From contig JBDHKD010000002.1 in NCBI GenBank assembly GCA_039586575.1, forward strand, positions 1 through 64,000: a stretch of 64,000 nucleotides of DNA, read 5' to 3'. The translations under genes were made by a program, and so were the position numbers. This DNA comes from G020344215 sp039586575 (GTDB taxonomy: Bacteria > Gemmatimonadota > Gemmatimonadetes > Palauibacterales > KS3-K002). Shown here one piece after another: positions 34,202 through 43,941 of this stretch; position 1 is the first letter of the stretch; every line of letters begins with the position of its first letter. The notes beneath the pieces are model-generated. The model ran no database searches and was not told where the DNA came from. It was given only the letters and a program-made list of their open reading frames with translations.

Positions 34202-37200
34202 TTGAAACTCTCCGACACGGCAATTCGCCGGCCGGTTCTGGCTGCTATGATGAGCCTCGCGCTCGTCCTGTTCGGAGGGATCGGCTACTTCCGCCTCCCG
34301 GTGCGTGAGTTCCCCGATGTCGATGCGCCGATCGTCTCGGTCACCACGGTCCTGCGGGGTGCCAATCCCCGGGTGATCGAGTCGACGGTGACCGACATTC
34401 TGGAGGAGGAGCTCAGCACGATTCCGGGGCTGCGCACGCTGACCAGCTCGAGTGCCGAGCAGGTGAGCAATATCACCCTCGAGTTCACCCTGGATCGGGA
34501 TATCGAGGCGTCGGCCCAGGACGTGCGCGACAAAGTCTCGCGGGTGCGCGGCCGGTTGCCCCAGGAGATCGAGGAGCCCGTCGTCACCAAACAGGACGCC
34601 GATGCCCAGCCGTTCTTCTGGCTCGCCTTGACCGCCGAGAACTACGACCTTCTTCAGTTGTCGGATATCGGGGACCGCGAAGTCAAGGCGCGCCTACAGA
34701 CGTTGCCGGGCGTCGGGCGTGCGCAGGTCTTCGGTGAGCGCCGCTACTCGATGCGCATCTGGCTCGACCCGGCCGAGCTCTCAGCCCGCGGTCTCACCGT
34801 TCAGGACGTCGAGGCGGCGATTCGCAGTCGCAACGTCGAGATTCCCGCCGGTCGCATCGAGTCGGAGCGCCGCGAGTTCACCGTCCGCTCACTCGGCGAG
34901 CTGAAGACACCGGACGAGTTCGCCGACCTTACCGTGTCGAGTCAGGGCGGGCAGCTGGTCAAGCTACGCGACCTCGCCCGGGTCGAGCTGGGGCCGGAGG
35001 ACGAGCGCAGCTCGCTGCGCTTCAAAGGCACCTCCGCGGTCGCCATCGGTGTGGTCCGCCAGTCGAAGGCGAATCTGATCGAAGTATCGGACGCGATCCG
35101 CGGCGAGCTACCGGCGATCAACGCAGCGCTACCACCTGGCGTGGAGTTGGAAGTCGCCTTCGACTCTTCGATTTTCGTGCGGCGCTCGATTCAGGAGGCG
35201 CAGGAGACCCTGCTGCTCGCGGCGGTTCTTGTCGTACTGATCATCTTTTTCGCGCTGCGCAATCTAAAGGCGACCATCATCCCGGCGCTGGCGATTCCCA
35301 CATCGATCGTCGCCGCCTTCGGTTTGATGTACTTCTTCGGCTTCACTATCAACAACCTGACGCTGCTGGCTCTCATCCTGTCCATCGGTATCGTGGTGGA
35401 TGACGCGATCATCGTCATGGAGAACGCGTACCGGCATCAGGAGGAACTCGGTGAGGACCCGGAGACGGCGGCGATCAAGGGCACGCGTGAGATCGCCTTC
35501 GCGGTGATCGCCACGACGGTGGCTCTGGTCGCCGTCTTCTCACCACTGGCGTTCCTGCGCGGTACGACCGGGCGGCTGTTCAACGAGTTCGGCATCGCTA
35601 TGGCCGGCGCCGTCGTAATATCGAGCTTCATCGCGCTCACGCTGACCGCGATGACCAGCGCAAAGATCCTCAGGGTCCCCAAAAGCCACGGCCGCATCTT
35701 CATGGCGTTCGAAAAGGGGTTTGTCGGCCTCTCGGAGGGCTACGGCCGCTCGCTGGTCTGGGCCCTGAAGCGCCGTTGGTGGGTCGTGGGTGGTGCGGTG
35801 GGTGCCGTACTGCTGGCCATCGTCGTCTTCCGTGCTCTGGAGCGAGAGTTCGTTCCGCCCGAGGATCGCGGTTGGTTCGTGGTCATCACCGTGGCGCCGG
35901 AAGGAGCGACGCTTGCCTACACGGACGGTTATCAGCAACAGATCGAGGGCGTCCTCGGTAGGACCGAGGACATCGAGGCCTATTTCAGCGTCGTCGGCTT
36001 CGGCGGTCGCGTGAACAGCGGCATCATCTTCACCCGGCTGACCGATTGGGAGGAGCGCGACCGCTCGGTACAGGAGATCATCGGCGAGATCCAACCGCAG
36101 TTCTTCGGGATACCCGGCGTCTTCGCTTTTGCCAACAACCCGCCGGCCTTCGGCTTCGGCAGCCCCGTTCAGTTCGTCGTGCGGCATCCCGACTTCGATT
36201 CGCTGGGGGCGGGTATGGAGCGGCTCGTGCCGCGCGCCCGCTCGATCAATGGGCTGATCAATATCGACACCAACCTGCGGGTCAACAAACCGGAGCTTAC
36301 GGTGAGCTATGACCGTGACCGGGCTGAGGATTTGGGCGTTCAGATCCGCGATGTCTCAGGGGCGCTGCAGACCCTGCTGGGCAGTCGGCGCGTCAGTACC
36401 TTCACCCGCGCGAACAAGCTCTACGATGTCATCGTGCAGCTCGATCCCGAGGCGCGCGCGACGCCGGGACAGATGACCGACCTCTATGTGCGCGGCCGCG
36501 ACGGCGCTCTGATTCAGCTTGACGCCGTGACACGCGTAGAGGAGGGGGTCGGACCACGTCAGCTCAACCACTTCAATCGAGTCCGTTCGTTCACGTTGAC
36601 CGCCAACCTGGCGCCGGGATTCGCACTCGGCGAGGCACTCGATTCCCTGAGTGTGGCGTCGGCCGAGGTGCTGCCGCCCGGCAGCAGCATCGCGCTGGCG
36701 GGCGAGTCGCGCGAGCTGGAGGAGAGCGGGAACGCACTCTACTTCGCCTTCGTTCTCGCGCTGATCGTCGTCTACATGGTTCTGGCGGCGCAGTTCGAGT
36801 CGCTGCTCCACCCGTTCACGGTGCTGCTCTCGGTGCCGCTGGCGGTGACCGGTGCCCTCCTGGCCCTGCTGCTCGCCGGCTCCACGCTAAACCTGTACAG
36901 CCAGATCGGGATGATCCTGCTGATCGGCATCGTGAGTAAGAACTCTATCCTGCTGGTCGAGTACGCTAACCAGCTCAAGGCCAAAGGGATGGCCTCAGCG
37001 GAAGCGATGCTCGAGTCGGGCCGCATTCGACTGCGTCCGATTCTGATGACGGCGACGGCGACGGTGTTCGGGGCGATGCCCATCGCCCTCGGCCTCGGTG
37101 CCGGCTCGGCAAGTCGCAGGCCGCTAGGCTACGCCATCGTCGGCGGACTTTTGTTCTCCACTGTTCTGACCCTGTACCTGGTGCCCGTCGTGTACGTGCT

Positions 37201-37267
37201 CTTGGACGCGCTCAAGGAGCGGCTGGCGCGACGCGCACCCCAGCTCGAAACGGTTGAGGCACAATGA
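34202..37267 (+). CDS. RND efflux permease (HAE1-like)
   Basis: A 1021-residue inner-membrane transporter. TTG start at 34202 (CGGAGAATCAGCG upstream) gives the typical opening LKLSDTAIRRPVLAAMM. TM4 has GIVVDDAIIVMENA with both proton-relay Asp residues (about 399-400), and TM10 has GIVSKNSILLVEYA with the Lys matching AcrB K940. TM6 has FSPLAFLRGTTGRLF. It leads a three-gene operon with TolC and adaptor, an uncommon order. The next gene overlaps by four bases (ATGA). Substrate unknown. Confidence 0.93.
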   Translation: MKLSDTAIRRPVLAAMMSLALVLFGGIGYFRLPVREFPDVDAPIVSVTTVLRGANPRVIESTVTDILEEELSTIPGLRTLTSSSAEQVSNITLEFTLDRDIEASAQDVRDKVSRVRGRLPQEIEEPVVTKQDADAQPFFWLALTAENYDLLQLSDIGDREVKARLQTLPGVGRAQVFGERRYSMRIWLDPAELSARGLTVQDVEAAIRSRNVEIPAGRIESERREFTVRSLGELKTPDEFADLTVSSQGGQLVKLRDLARVELGPEDERSSLRFKGTSAVAIGVVRQSKANLIEVSDAIRGELPAINAALPPGVELEVAFDSSIFVRRSIQEAQETLLLAAVLVVLIIFFALRNLKATIIPALAIPTSIVAAFGLMYFFGFTINNLTLLALILSIGIVVDDAIIVMENAYRHQEELGEDPETAAIKGTREIAFAVIATTVALVAVFSPLAFLRGTTGRLFNEFGIAMAGAVVISSFIALTLTAMTSAKILRVPKSHGRIFMAFEKGFVGLSEGYGRSLVWALKRRWWVVGGAVGAVLLAIVVFRALEREFVPPEDRGWFVVITVAPEGATLAYTDGYQQQIEGVLGRTEDIEAYFSVVGFGGRVNSGIIFTRLTDWEERDRSVQEIIGEIQPQFFGIPGVFAFANNPPAFGFGSPVQFVVRHPDFDSLGAGMERLVPRARSINGLINIDTNLRVNKPELTVSYDRDRAEDLGVQIRDVSGALQTLLGSRRVSTFTRANKLYDVIVQLDPEARATPGQMTDLYVRGRDGALIQLDAVTRVEEGVGPRQLNHFNRVRSFTLTANLAPGFALGEALDSLSVASAEVLPPGSSIALAGESRELEESGNALYFAFVLALIVVYMVLAAQFESLLHPFTVLLSVPLAVTGALLALLLAGSTLNLYSQIGMILLIGIVSKNSILLVEYANQLKAKGMASAEAMLESGRIRLRPILMTATATVFGAMPIALGLGAGSASRRPLGYAIVGGLLFSTVLTLYLVPVVYVLLDALKERLARRAPQLETVEAQ

Positions 37268-38598
37268 TTGTCGCGCTCCTCGCGTTATTTCAGCTGACCG
37301 CCATCGACGCGGTCGAGCAAGCGGCGACGCAGCACCCGGCGCCGATCGTTCGGGCCGACACAGTCCCGACCGTCACACTCGCGCAGGCGTTGCAGGCGGC
37401 CGCGCAGCTCGATCCAGACTATGTCGCGGCGCTCGGCGAGATCAGCAACGCTCGTTGGGTCAGGCGCTCGGCCTACGCCGTCTTCGTCTTGCCATCGGTC
37501 TCCATCTCCACGTCGCTGACCAAAGCGTCCGAGCAGTTCTTCAACCTCGGTACGGGCACGCTCGCCGACCAGATCGTCGATGCGCGCGTTGAGGCGCGCT
37601 ACAACCTGTTCCGCGGCGGCGCGAAGCTCTTCGAGCTGCAGCGAGCACGCGCCGAGATGGCAGGCGCCGAGGCCAACGAACTCCAGGCGCGCTTCAACAC
37701 GGCGGTGCAGACCGAGGCCGACTTCTACAGCGTGCTGGCCGAGCGGGAGCTGACACGTGTCGCGGCAGAGCGCGTCGGCCGTGCCGAGGAGCAGCTCGCC
37801 GTTGCACGCGCCCGCGTCGTCTCGGGTGCCGCGGTGCAGACGGATTCGCTGCAGCTGCTGCTCGAGCTGACGCGCGCCAACGTCGACCTACTGCGCCAGC
37901 GCGCGAGCTTGCGGGTGGCTCAGGTGCAGCTGGGCCGGCGCGTGGGGATCGCCGGCCCGGTGGACGCGCTGTCGCGGGATACGCTGCCGGCGCTGGAGCT
38001 TCCGATCAGCGAAGACAGCGCCGTTGCGGAAGCGCTGGGGCAGGGCCCAGCCTATCGTGTGGCGCTGGCGGATGAGCAGGCGGCGAGCGCTGCGGCCAAG
38101 GCTGCCTACGGCAGCTTCATTCCACAGGTAGACCTGTTCGCGTCCTGGCAGGGCTTCGACGAAAACTACTTTCCGGAGGCCGCAACGCGCACGGTGTGGG
38201 GCTTTCAGATCAGCCTGCCGGTTTGGAACAACGGGCAGCGCGAGATCGCGCTGACACGGGCGCGGACGAACCGTGATGTGGCACGCGCCGTTCTACGTGA
38301 CACCGAGCTCGCCGTGCGACGCGATGCGATCGAGGCCTACCAGGTCTACGAGACGGCGCGTGCCAGCGCCGAGCTGGCGCGACAGGCCGTGATCGTGGCG
38401 CAGGAGAACCTGGAAGTGCAGGAGACGCGTTACCGTGCCGGCGCGACCACGATTCTGGACCTGCTTTCGGCCCAAGTCTCGCTGTCCGAGGCGGAAGCTG
38501 GTCTGGTGCAAGCGCGCTACTCGACGCGGTTGGCGCTGGCCGGGCTGGAGGCGATCTTGGGACGGCGGCTATTCACAGATAGAGGTCGGCAAAGGTGA
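37264..38598 (+). CDS. TolC-family outer-membrane channel
   Basis: A 444-residue outer-membrane efflux protein. A short hydrophobic N-terminus (MIVALLALFQLTAIDA) may be a weak signal peptide. Two outer-membrane-efflux repeats follow: about 45-240 (VTLAQALQAAAQLDPDY, ARYNLFRGGAKLFELQRARAEMAG) and about 265-435 (FQISLPVWNNGQREIALTRARTN, ETRYRAGATTILDLLSAQVSLSEAE). It overlaps the permease (ATGA) and the adaptor (GTGA), so translation is coupled. Confidence 0.9.
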   Translation: MIVALLALFQLTAIDAVEQAATQHPAPIVRADTVPTVTLAQALQAAAQLDPDYVAALGEISNARWVRRSAYAVFVLPSVSISTSLTKASEQFFNLGTGTLADQIVDARVEARYNLFRGGAKLFELQRARAEMAGAEANELQARFNTAVQTEADFYSVLAERELTRVAAERVGRAEEQLAVARARVVSGAAVQTDSLQLLLELTRANVDLLRQRASLRVAQVQLGRRVGIAGPVDALSRDTLPALELPISEDSAVAEALGQGPAYRVALADEQAASAAAKAAYGSFIPQVDLFASWQGFDENYFPEAATRTVWGFQISLPVWNNGQREIALTRARTNRDVARAVLRDTELAVRRDAIEAYQVYETARASAELARQAVIVAQENLEVQETRYRAGATTILDLLSAQVSLSEAEAGLVQARYSTRLALAGLEAILGRRLFTDRGRQR

Positions 38599-39644
38599 GA
38601 ACGAAACTGGTGAGCCTGTTGGCGCTGGCCGCGGTCGCGGCCTGCTCGGACGCAGAATCGAACAACAGCGGCGGTCCAGGCGGTGGAGGGCCACCGCCTG
38701 GGATGCCCGTCGAGGTAGCACTCGCGCGCCAGGATACGGTCGTTGATGCGATCACCGCGACCGGTCAGGTCGAGGCGCTTCAGTCCATCGAGCTGCGACC
38801 GGAGGTTGACGGGCGGCTGGAGCAGATCCTGGCGCGCGAAGGGATCGAGGTCGCGAAGGGTACCCCCCTCTTCAAGATCGATGACGCCGAACTGAGGGCT
38901 CAAGTGACGCGCCTGGAGGCCGAGCGCGACCTGGCCGTACAGGCCCTCGAGCGCACTCGCCGCCTGCTGGCACAGAACGCCTCATCGGAGGCGGATCTGG
39001 AGTTGGCCGAGGCTAATGCGCGGAGCAGCCAGGCCCAGCTCGAGCTTGAGCAGGTCCGTCTGGACCGGACCTTGGTGCGCGCGCCGTTCTCGGGGTCGCT
39101 GGGCGAGCGGCTCGTGAGCCTGGGCGACTACGTTAACACGTCGACCCGGCTGACCACGCTGCAGACGGTGGATCCGCAGCGCGCGGTGTTCCAGGTTCCG
39201 GAGCGTTACGCCCGGCGCCTCGAGGTGGGTCAAGAGGTGAGTTTTCGGGTGGCCGCGCTGCCGGAAATCGAGTTTTTCGGTTCGGTCGATTTCGTCGATC
39301 CGGTCGTCGCGCTTCCGGCCCGCACGATCAAGGTCAAGGCCGAGGTGCCGAATCGGGAGCGGACTCTCAAGGCCGGCATGTTCATCGAGGCGCGACTCGC
39401 TACCGATGTGCGTCCTGCCGCCATCGTCGTGCCCGAGGATGCGATTCTCCCACTCTCGGGCGCGAACTATGTCTGGGTGATCGTCGACGGGACGGCGACC
39501 CGCAGGCAGGTGGAGCTGGGCGTGCGTATACCGGGCTTCGTCGAGATCGAGAGCGGCGTCGAGGCTGGCGAGCAGGTGGTGGTCGGGGGCTTGGAGCGAC
39601 TCTCGGAAGGAACGCCGGTGGTGGCGACGGTTGTGGAGCGCTGA
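38595..39644 (+). CDS. RND periplasmic adaptor lipoprotein (MFP)
   Basis: A 349-residue adaptor. Lipoprotein signal: MRTKLVSLLALAAVAAC (Cys 17), then a Gly/Pro-rich linker. Lipoyl half-motif ELRPEVDGRLEQIL (about 65-78), a helical hairpin (about 98-155), second half RAPFSGSLGERLVSLGDYV, then a beta-barrel and membrane-proximal domain (AGEQVVVGGLERL). GTG start at 38595 overlaps the TolC stop. Completes the tripartite pump. It lies 458 bases upstream of the convergent LytTR gene. Confidence 0.92.
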   Translation: MRTKLVSLLALAAVAACSDAESNNSGGPGGGGPPPGMPVEVALARQDTVVDAITATGQVEALQSIELRPEVDGRLEQILAREGIEVAKGTPLFKIDDAELRAQVTRLEAERDLAVQALERTRRLLAQNASSEADLELAEANARSSQAQLELEQVRLDRTLVRAPFSGSLGERLVSLGDYVNTSTRLTTLQTVDPQRAVFQVPERYARRLEVGQEVSFRVAALPEIEFFGSVDFVDPVVALPARTIKVKAEVPNRERTLKAGMFIEARLATDVRPAAIVVPEDAILPLSGANYVWVIVDGTATRRQVELGVRIPGFVEIESGVEAGEQVVVGGLERLSEGTPVVATVVER

Positions 39645-40102
39645 GCGCTACACAACTCTGCTTGAGAATCGCGTGGCGGCTGACCCGGTGCCGGGAGTGG
39701 AACCACCGGGCCGGAATGGAGGGATTGGAGACCTACCTGCTGCCCAATGCAGGCGCCGCCACGCAACTTCCTGAGCTCGAAGCTCCCGTATAGGGTGTGG
39801 AGGCCTCAACGACCGAGAGGAAGCAGTGCAGGCTCCCGTACCGCTTCCTCTCCGTCGTCTTCACCGGGCGGGGGCCTCTCACCGAAACTGACCCCTCTTC
39901 CTCGTCGTGTCGGCGTTACGCAAGGGGCGCGTGACTGTTCCGGACCCGATGGTGACACGCTTGTCGCGTGCCTGCTCTACATTAGTGCCGTCCGCGCGCG
40001 GCGAGTACGGTTTATCGGTGAGTTGGCGGTTCGGTTGGACGAAGCGGCGAAGCCGTAGGACGAATCGCCGCGGTCGACGCGTGCGCCGAGCCCGCGGCGA
40101 TC
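39645..40102 (+). other. Gene-free region between pump operon and LytTR gene
   Basis: About 460 bases with no gene that shows convincing protein features; all open frames here have biased composition and no domain. No clear terminator hairpin was found by eye. Confidence 0.4.
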
Positions 40103-40894
40103 TTACAGAGGTCTGCCCAGTCGGTCTTCCAGCGCCTGCCGACGGCTGCGGCTCAGCTTGAGCTCTGTCCCGTCCTTCAGCAGGATCATGTAGTCGCCGT
40201 GGAAGTAGGGGTGCAGCTCCTTGATGCGCTCGAGGTTGACGATGGAAGAGCGGTGGGTGCGGGCGAACTTGGAGGGATCGAGCTGCTCCTCGAGGCGCTT
40301 CATCGTGTCGCGCAGCAGGTGGGTGTTGCCGCCGACGTGCAGCCGTACGTAATCGCCTTCCGCTTCGATCCAGTCGATCTCATCTACCTTGAGGAAGACA
40401 ACCCGGCCGGCCGTCTTGAGCATCACCCGCTGCAGATACCCGGAAGGCAGCGGGCGCCCCGCGGCGACACCGGCCTGACTCTCCAGGAGCGCGATGAGCT
40501 GGCGGCTCAGCGCTCCGACAGCGCCCTCGCGGATCTGCGTCTTCGCGCGCGTCACTGCCGTCGCGAAGCGCTCGTCATCGTACGGCTTCAGCAGGTAATC
40601 GAGCGCCGCCACGTCGAACGCACGCAGTGCATACTGATCGTAGGCCGTCACGAAGACCACCACAGGCATCTCGTCGGCACCGACCTCGTCGATGACACCG
40701 AATCCGTCGAGTTCGGGCATTTGCACATCGAGGAAGACGAGGTGGGGCGCGAGCTCACGGATTGCCTCGACCGCCTCACGGCCGTCGGCGCACTCGCCGA
40801 CCACCTCGATCTCGGGATCGTTCGCCAGCAGCACGCGGAGCCCCTCGCGGGCGACCGGCTCGTCGTCGACGAGCAGCGCTCTGATCGTCTGCAT
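40103..40894 (-). CDS. LytTR-family response regulator
   Basis: A 263-residue two-component regulator. The receiver domain has ALLVDDEP, phospho-acceptor Asp in LVFLDVQMPELDG (about 56), VTAYDQYALRAF and the conserved Lys in DYLLKPYDD. The LytTR DNA-binding domain (about 157-257) has VFLKVDEIDWIEAEGDYVRLH, FARTHRSSIVNLERI and LKDGTELKLSRSRRQ. The start is four bases past the stop of the sensor kinase gene, so they form a pair. LytTR proteins bind direct repeats; the target site here is not seen. Confidence 0.94.
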   Translation of the reverse strand: MQTIRALLVDDEPVAREGLRVLLANDPEIEVVGECADGREAVEAIRELAPHLVFLDVQMPELDGFGVIDEVGADEMPVVVFVTAYDQYALRAFDVAALDYLLKPYDDERFATAVTRAKTQIREGAVGALSRQLIALLESQAGVAAGRPLPSGYLQRVMLKTAGRVVFLKVDEIDWIEAEGDYVRLHVGGNTHLLRDTMKRLEEQLDPSKFARTHRSSIVNLERIKELHPYFHGDYMILLKDGTELKLSRSRRQALEDRLGRPL

Positions 40895-40898
40895 CCCG

Positions 40899-42032
40899 CT
40901 AGGCCTCGCCCTTCACATCCTCGGCGGCGAGCCGGAAGGGAAGCTCGAGCGCCGCGGTAACACCACCGCCTGCGGCGTTCTCGATCACAAAGCTGTGGTC
41001 GCTGCCGTAGAGCTGCTCGAGCCTCTGCTTGGTCGTTGACAGGCCGACACCATTGCCGCCTGGCTCTTCGAGCCACTCGGGCAGCCCGGGGCCGTCGTTC
41101 CAGACCGAGAGGTGGAGCCGCTGACCGTCGCGCCGGGCGGCGATCCGCAGCGTTCCAGCCGCCGAGCGCGGCGCGATGCCGTGCTGGATCGCGTTTTCCA
41201 CCAGCGGTTGCAGAATCAGGTAGGGAACTTGCGCCTCCTGAGCCCCGTCATCGATACTCAGCTCCACCTTCAGTCGCTCGCCGAAGCGTATCTGCTCGAT
41301 CTCCAGGTAACGCCGGATGAACTCGAGTTCCTGCTTGAGAGGCACGACTTGTGACCCGGCGCTGTCCAGCGCCCGCCGCAACAATTCACCGAGCCCGGTC
41401 ACTACCCGCACGGCCTGCGCCTTCCTCTCGGTCCGCACGAGCACGGCGATCGTGTTGAGTGCGTTGAAAAGGAAGTGCGGATGCAGTTGTGCCTCGAGCG
41501 CCTGTATGCGTGCCTCGGCAAGCTGTGTCTCCAGCTGTGAGGCCCGCAGCTCTCGCTCGCGGCTTTCCCGATAGTGCTGTACGAGGTAGGCCAGGCCGAC
41601 GATGATCCAATACAGGAGGGGATCGAAGTGGAGGAACGCGACGAACGTCATGAGCGACATCTGCAGGAGAACGCCGGTGCCGGTGTCGATCTGGCCCAGC
41701 GCCTGACCGGCGTACACCCATGCCATGCTACCGATCCACGATACCAACAGACTGGCGACCAGGTGGACCGCGAGGCTGGGAGCCCACCGGTCGCGCCGGA
41801 AAGGGAAGCGCACCTTCAGCCAGAGGATGACCGGTGTGAAGAGCGCCCAGGTAGAGGTCCAGGCCAAGTACCAGATCAGCGAGTCGGAAAGCGGGAAGTC
41901 GCGCCCGAGGAAGCGGTAGCGGATGTAAAGGTCACCAGCGACCAGGGCGCCGAAGAGGGTCCAGACGCCGATGATCAGCAGCCAGCGCGCCGAGCGCCGG
42001 CTGAGCAGCTCTTCCAGGTTTCCGATTCTCAA
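40899..42032 (-). CDS. LytS-type sensor histidine kinase
   Basis: A 377-residue membrane kinase. Four TM segments span about 17-155. The His_kinase (PF06580-type) core has QLHPHFLFNALNTIAVL with the phosphorylated His (about 199), LVENAIQHG as N box, and GNGVGLSTTKQRLEQLYG as the G box. Start is TTG at 42032. It is the partner of the LytTR regulator immediately downstream. The signal is unknown; neighbours suggest envelope or efflux control. Confidence 0.93.
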   Translation of the reverse strand: MRIGNLEELLSRRSARWLLIIGVWTLFGALVAGDLYIRYRFLGRDFPLSDSLIWYLAWTSTWALFTPVILWLKVRFPFRRDRWAPSLAVHLVASLLVSWIGSMAWVYAGQALGQIDTGTGVLLQMSLMTFVAFLHFDPLLYWIIVGLAYLVQHYRESRERELRASQLETQLAEARIQALEAQLHPHFLFNALNTIAVLVRTERKAQAVRVVTGLGELLRRALDSAGSQVVPLKQELEFIRRYLEIEQIRFGERLKVELSIDDGAQEAQVPYLILQPLVENAIQHGIAPRSAAGTLRIAARRDGQRLHLSVWNDGPGLPEWLEEPGGNGVGLSTTKQRLEQLYGSDHSFVIENAAGGGVTAALELPFRLAAEDVKGEA

Positions 42033-42255
42033 TCGCGGACCGGTCTTGATCGCACGGCGAGGGGCCTACCCCGAGCGGCATAGTAAGCATGGCGCGGCCA
42101 GCCCGGCAACCGTTGTGCGGCAGACCGTAGCCTCGACGCGACGAAACGGGTTGGGGCGCGTCTAAGCGCGCCGGAGCCTTGACGGGCACGCCGCGGCGCG
42201 TGACGTTTATCCCTCTCTCAGCACCTCAATCTGCCCTGTCGGAAAGGACCAGACG

Positions 42256-43143
42256 ATGTACGTGGTAACGGGGGCTACCGGGCGCACCGGTCGCGTGGTC
42301 GCCGAGGCGCTGCTCGCTGCGGGGAAGGACGTGTTGGCGGTCGGGCGTAGCAAGGGCCGCCTGCAGGTGCTGGTGGAGAAGGGAGCGCAGCCCTTCGTCG
42401 GCTCGGTCACTGATGCCCAGTCCATGAGCATCGCCCTCTCGGGCGCCGTTGGCGCCTACTGCATGATTCCGCCGCGCTTCGACGTCCAGGATTTCCGCGC
42501 CTTCCAGCGTCAGGTCAGCGAGTCGCTCGCCGCCGCCGTGCACGAGGCGGGCGTCGAGTACGTCGTCTTTCTCAGCAGTGTCGGCGCACAGCACTCGGCG
42601 GGCGTCGGCCCGATCGTCGGCTTGCGAGAGGCGGAAGACCGCCTCAATGCGCTCGAGGGCGTGAACGTGCTCAGTCTGCGCCCTGGATTCTTCATGGAGA
42701 ACTGCTTCACGCAGATCGAGGCGATCCGTGGCATGGGGGCGATCGGCATGCCGATGCGCGGTGATGTTCCCCTGTCGCTCATTGCCACGCGCGACATCGG
42801 CGAGTACGCCGCCGAGCGGTTGCTGAAGACGGACTTCTCCGGGAAGACGACGCGCGAACTACTCGGCCCCCGCGACATGACACTGGAGGAAGCGGCTGGA
42901 ATCCTCGGCGCCGCTATCGGCAAGAACGGTCTCCAATACGTCCAGGTCGGATTCGATGACGCGGAACAGGGCTTGCTCGGTATGGGTCTCAGTTCCAGCG
43001 CGGTGTCTGCGCTTCTGGAATTGTACCGCGGTTTCAATGATGGGCTGGTTGCCGGGGCTGAGGAACGATCGCCGGAGAACACCACGCCGACGACCCTCGA
43101 AGAGTTTAGTGAGGCCTTCGCCAAGGTTTATGGCGCGCAGTGA
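42256..43143 (+). CDS. NmrA-like NAD(P)-binding protein
   Basis: A 295-residue atypical short-chain dehydrogenase. The Rossmann start is MYVVTGATGRTGRVVAEALLAAG, followed by the basic cofactor-preference segment VGRSKGRLQ. The typical active-site YxxxK is missing, as in NmrA/QorB-like redox sensors. A substrate part contains LRPGFFMENCFTQIEAIR, typical of this family. Function may be quinone or NADP sensing. ATG with GGAAAGGACCAGACG upstream. A long hairpin follows. Confidence 0.85.
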   Translation: MYVVTGATGRTGRVVAEALLAAGKDVLAVGRSKGRLQVLVEKGAQPFVGSVTDAQSMSIALSGAVGAYCMIPPRFDVQDFRAFQRQVSESLAAAVHEAGVEYVVFLSSVGAQHSAGVGPIVGLREAEDRLNALEGVNVLSLRPGFFMENCFTQIEAIRGMGAIGMPMRGDVPLSLIATRDIGEYAAERLLKTDFSGKTTRELLGPRDMTLEEAAGILGAAIGKNGLQYVQVGFDDAEQGLLGMGLSSSAVSALLELYRGFNDGLVAGAEERSPENTTPTTLEEFSEAFAKVYGAQ

Positions 43144-43159
43144 TCAGTCGGCAGCGGCC

Positions 43160-43206
43160 GGTGATCGGTAGCTGTCGACTTCGCCCGCGACAGGCTACCG
43201 ATCACC
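43160..43206. repeat. Long inverted repeat, possible bidirectional terminator
   Basis: GGTGATCGGTAGCTGTCG (43160-43177) pairs with 43188-43206 over 18 bases with a single bulged G, across a 10-base loop. It lies between the convergent NmrA-like and superoxide dismutase genes, so it may end both transcripts, but there is no T-tract. Its GATCGGT/GATCAC words recall intergenic sequence at 4.37-4.45 and 12.50-12.54 kb. Confidence 0.6.
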
Positions 43207-43227
43207 GACCATCTTCCAGAGACCAAC

Positions 43228-43839
43228 CTAACGCGCCGCGTCGAACCGCTTCGCCACCTCGTCCCAGTTGACCGTGTCGAACCAGGCCTCGATATAATCG
43301 GGTCGCCGGTTCTGATACTTCAAGTAGTAGGCGTGCTCCCATACATCGATCCCGAGGATCGGCCTACGCCCCTCGGTGAGTGGGCTGTCCTGGTTCGGGG
43401 TGCTTTCGACGACCAGCTTCCCCTTCGGGTCCACCGAGAGCCACCCCCAGCCGCTGCCGAAGCGCGTCGCCGCCACATCACCTAGCTGCTGCTTGAAACT
43501 CGCGAAGTCGCCGAACGCCGCGGCTATCGCGCCGGCCAGCTCGCCCGTCGGCTCGCCGCCGCCACCCGGGCCCATAATCGACCAGAAGAGCGTGTGGTTC
43601 GCGTGACCACCACCGTTGTTGCGGACCGCGGTCCGGATGTCCTCCGGCACCTCACTCAACTGTGCCAACAGCTTCTCGACCGGCCAATCGGCCAGCCCCG
43701 CGTGCTTCTCTAGCGCCCCATTCAGCTTGGCGACGTAGCCCGCATGGTGCTTGCCGTGGTGGATCCGCATCGTCTGCTCGTCGATATGCGGCTCGAGCGC
43801 CTTGTAGTCGTAAGGGAGCGGGGGAAGTTCGTGAGCCAT
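43228..43839 (-). CDS. sodA: Mn/Fe superoxide dismutase
   Basis: A 203-residue enzyme that converts superoxide to hydrogen peroxide. It starts ELPPLPYDYKALEPHID, the family signature. Metal ligands: His in MRIHHGKHHAGYV, His in GGHANHTLFW, and Asp/His in DVWEHAYYLKYQNRRPDYI. The GGGGEP loop and overall pattern favour Mn over Fe, though not conclusively. ATG at 43839 with AGGAGGAAAAA upstream; longer in-frame starts extend into the divergent gene and are rejected. Cytoplasmic. Confidence 0.92.
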   Translation of the reverse strand: MAHELPPLPYDYKALEPHIDEQTMRIHHGKHHAGYVAKLNGALEKHAGLADWPVEKLLAQLSEVPEDIRTAVRNNGGGHANHTLFWSIMGPGGGGEPTGELAGAIAAAFGDFASFKQQLGDVAATRFGSGWGWLSVDPKGKLVVESTPNQDSPLTEGRRPILGIDVWEHAYYLKYQNRRPDYIEAWFDTVNWDEVAKRFDAAR

Positions 43840-43941
43840 TTTTCCTCCTATCACGGGTGGGGCACCTTTCGGATAACACGAGAAAGATACTGCGAAAGAG
43901 GGGTGGTTCAACGTGGCGATTGCAGCGCGCCTTCCGCGGCC

